Part shown: positions 61,320-64,000 of the stretch, in pieces | Numbering within the stretch: the stretch's first letter is position 1 | Layout: each line of letters opens with the position of its first letter | The notes under the pieces: model-generated | Databases searched by the model: none | Told to the model about the DNA's origin: nothing | The model's input: only the letters and a program-made list of their open reading frames with translations | Translations under genes and position numbers: made by a program | Source: Zhengitettix transpicula | Taxonomy: Eukaryota > Arthropoda > Insecta > Orthoptera > Tetrigidae | DNA: 64,000 nt | NCBI GenBank assembly: GCA_037074705.1 | Contig: CM073591.1 | Coordinates: 161,972,032 to 162,036,031, forward strand | Direction of reading: 5' to 3'

Positions 61320-62250
61320 TCATCTCAGGTGTCTAGCATTGACATTTATTAGGTTCAAAATATATTTTTTAAAAGTTCCAACAACGTATCGTTCTATTAC
61401 TTTAATGAGCTTTAAGGACGACTGATTCACAACCAAGGTAAACAAGGGAAAGATATGATTGGAATAAAACAGGATTCGGTAACTGAAACTTAATTAAAAA
61501 CCATGTTGTTTTTATGCAAGAAAGCTCTCCAAGGATCCCGCAGGACCTGTTTTGGTAGCTCATAACATTTTCACGTCATCTGATGACACATTAATCATAT
61601 TCGTTTGTAGGAAAGCTTAACAAAGACATGTAATATTCATAAAATAATGTAGAACCTAAAGTATTTTCAGATAGTCTGTTAAACTTAATTCTTCCAAATC
61701 TACGTATCAAGGCTGTTGTTCGCGTTCTTACCAAATTATTACCAACTGAACCCGACGCTTTAACTATATCAAATATCAAACCAAAATTCATATTGCTCGA
61801 GATTAGAAATCTAAATGGTGTCCAAACGTACATGACAACACACGATATTCCACCCACTAAGCTCAAGGTGGAATTGTACCTCTGAGAGAATAAATAAAAC
61901 GGTCTATTCATCACTAACAGCCAAACAGAAAAAGATTAGAATTTTGTAATACTTTTGGTCGTGGATTTAAATGAGCTAATACACAATAGCTATAAATACT
62001 ATTTCACTATTTCAACATTGTCTAGAACTCACAAAACTGTTTACTAAATCAACTTAAGAGCTAACATTTATAATTATGTTGCAGCTAGCTGAACTAATCT
62101 AATCTTCAATAGCAGCAAACTCATTCTATCGATCCGAATAATTATTTTTGTAGTATTTTTTCCCAAAAATATTTTCATTTATAATTTTTTTTCTTCAAGG
62201 CATGTTTGAAACACTTTTTAAAATTAGTAATTTATAGAAATAATTGTAGA
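61320..62250. other. AT-rich sequence, nothing recognised
   Basis: A 107-codon minus frame (61591-61914) shows no domain. Confidence 0.35.
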
Positions 62251-62254
62251 CAAA

Positions 62255-62370
62255 GGGTTTCCTGATGTAGGTAATTCGCCAGATGATGACGTGGACAGTC
62301 ATCGAAATCGTTGCCTGTTTCAGACGTTTCTTACCCGTTTTACAAACCGGAAGAATTTCTTCATAATTAA
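62255..62370 (+). repeat. Possible Penelope-like terminal sequence
   Basis: 'gccagatgatgacgtggaca' followed by 'gtcatcgaaatcgttgcctg' and '...acccgttttacaaaccgga' has the same layout as 16740-16795 (GTCATCGAAACGTCGCG..., then ...aaaccccagaagacttta). Such strings occur at the ends of Penelope-like elements; the assignment is from memory. The minus-strand frame here is a shadow. Confidence 0.35.
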
Positions 62371-62374
62371 AATC

Positions 62375-63350
62375 ACAAGAAAAAGTATTGTACAAAATTT
62401 AAAACATATCTGTACAAAAATCTATTAAACATATATACGAAAGAAATGGTTTTAGAAATAAAATGCCTAAACAACAAATACGAAAAGGCAGACAATAAAA
62501 GTTGTAGTGGCCCAAAACCAGGCATTTAAAAAATCGATATAAAAACATTTACAGCTCAAAACATATCTGCACCATATGTCACTACAACCTGGATGAATTG
62601 TTATTGGAATGAGAGAAAAATTATTTAATCTATGTATTTGTCAATTAAACGTACTCAGAATATATCTTCCATATAAATACAGATATCCATCCAAAAAAGA
62701 TAAAATATTTTTTGTTCCATTACCGTAGACATATTCAAAATGTTTTATGTAATTTGTTAATAATATGAAATATTCTTGAAACAAACCATTTCTTCAGGTT
62801 TCGTGATTTACATCATCGTTAAACTTAATTTTTATGTCAAGATAGTTCCTGCAGAAATTCAATACTTCTCACAGTTAGATGATAAGATTATTTTATTGCT
62901 AAATTCATAGATGTTCTGTATTTGTATTATAGATTATTCATAAATACAGTTTGTACAACACTTCTGTGTATTTCCTCATTCACTTAGTGACTAAGCAAAA
63001 AAATAAATGTAATGTGTTTTCGATGAAAGTATAATTAATGCACTACGATTGCATTATTCAAATTAGGTTAATATTTTGAAAATTCGAGCATGTTTGTGTG
63101 ATTTGTAAATACTGATAAATCGAACAGTCGGACTTCCTTATGTTTGCGATTCCATATTTTACATGTGATGAATCTCATTTACTCGAAACACTTGGGACTT
63201 TTTTTTAACACAATCAGTTGTTAGATTAGTATTGCATCAGATTATCAATTTGAAAGCCAACGCACGTCAATATAGAGATAATAAACTGAATCACACAATT
63301 AATATCTCCACTTACATATACAGTGATGTTTCTAATTTAAATAACATTAT
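62375..63350. other. AT-rich sequence, nothing recognised
   Basis: No coding or repeat signal seen. Confidence 0.4.
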
Positions 63351-63356
63351 ATAGTA

Positions 63357-63540
63357 GACCTTCTGTAGTGTAGGGGTAAGCGTAACCGTATCGCATCACA
63401 GAGGACTCGGGTTCGATGTATGTATGCGTGAGAAAAAGTCTCATCAATTATTTCTCCGACAAGTCAAAATGAGTAACCATAATGAGTCACTAATGACCTG
63501 AGAAATTGATGTGACCGTAAATAAATCAATAAAAATATAT
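63357..63540 (+). mobile_element. tRNA-derived SINE, copy 1
   Basis: The head contains an A box TAGTGTAGGGG (about 63366-63376), which fits TRGYNNARNNG, and a B-box-like GGGTTCGAT (about 63410) at tRNA-like spacing. The body reads 'gtatgcgtgagaaaaagtctc', 'ccgacaagtcaaaatgagtaa'. The tail has GTCAC (63486-63490) and GTGAC (63511-63515) able to pair, then cgtaaataaatcaataaaaa. It matches copies 2 (28450-28650) and 3 (28151-28308 minus) throughout. As a tRNA-derived SINE it would be transcribed by RNA polymerase III and copied by a LINE; the tail points to the LINE family at 1-312 and 26523-28150. Confidence 0.85.
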
Positions 63541-64000
63541 AATTTAAAATAACAGTTTGTAAATGTTTAATGTTTAAGTACCTATTAAAATAATATAGTT
63601 TTTTAAAAAAGTTGGGTGTCAATTCACAGGTTATTAATCAATAAAGCCTCGAAAAAACACGCAAATAAATTTTCAGATCTTCCCAACATTACATCTGTAC
63701 GCGATGTGAAGAAAATGTTCTTCTATTTCGTATATAAACTTACCCCTGTACGTTCTATACCAACTGTAGTATTTTCCTGAAAAATTCATTCGAGCAATGA
63801 AGTTCCCAATAAGAATCTTCAGTATTATAAGTGTTAAATTAAGTTAAATTAATTTAAATTAATATTTGTTCGCCATGATTTTTATGCGCATAACAAATTC
63901 AGTACACATTTCCATGTTAAATTAATTTAAAATTTCTTTTCTGATATGTATGACGTGTCTTCCACAGATATTTTGATAAGGTTTCGATTTCGGTACATTG
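63541..64000. other. AT-rich sequence, nothing recognised
   Basis: No coding or repeat signal seen. Confidence 0.4.

Overview
The window is AT-rich eukaryotic DNA from an arthropod, most probably an insect with a large, repeat-dense genome. It contains non-LTR, Penelope-like, LTR and piggyBac-type elements, a tRNA-derived SINE, (TA)n, (TG)n and (TC)n microsatellites, and long stretches with no coding signal. I see no operons, no bacterial-type genes, no rRNA, no intact tRNA gene and no CRISPR array. No complete host gene is visible. Species and order cannot be fixed from this sequence.

Layout. 1-312: 3' end of an RNase-H-type non-LTR retrotransposon. 375-780: decayed interspersed repeat (family F). 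2960-3960: decayed Penelope-like element with recognisable reverse transcriptase and GIY-YIG remains. 5560-6206 and 10056-10483: two copies of a polyA-tailed retroposon (family X); a third copy lies on the minus strand at 49130-49385. 12339-13252, 20155-21174, 31498-32560 (minus), 52584-53441 and 58029-59036: five copies of one LTR family (TGTAAT...ATTACA). The four with both ends have ATAT target duplications. 14742-15215: the best host-like coding stretch, 148 codons from the ATG, with a 3' polyA signal. 16665-16800: inverted repeat. 16808-17640 and 33610-34176: family F copies. 17701-17880: full-length foldback MITE. 26523-28150: second, broken non-LTR element. 28151-28308 (minus), 28450-28650 and 63357-63540: three copies of a tRNA-derived SINE. 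55837-56717: short piggyBac-like element with TTAA at both ends. 61115-61313 (minus): a GC-richer open segment that could be an exon.

How parts relate. The SINE and the two non-LTR elements share the same 3' tail, a GTCRC...GYGAC stem-loop followed by AATAAA and an A-rich end. The outer stem changes in a compensating way between copies. This fits a SINE mobilised by that non-LTR family. Two of the five LTR copies carry, just inside their 3' end, a tRNA-Lys-type primer-binding-site-like sequence followed by a second LTR end. This suggests either a deletion derivative that spread or an unusual LTR form.

The rest is mostly AT-rich intergenic or intronic sequence. Several GC-richer patches (near 1.2-1.9, 9.6-9.95, 11.6-11.95, 22.35-22.65, 23.85-24.05, 25.7-25.97, 29.65-30.05, 42.4-42.66 and 45.6-45.95 kb) have no assignable function here and are listed as candidates for conserved noncoding elements or exons.
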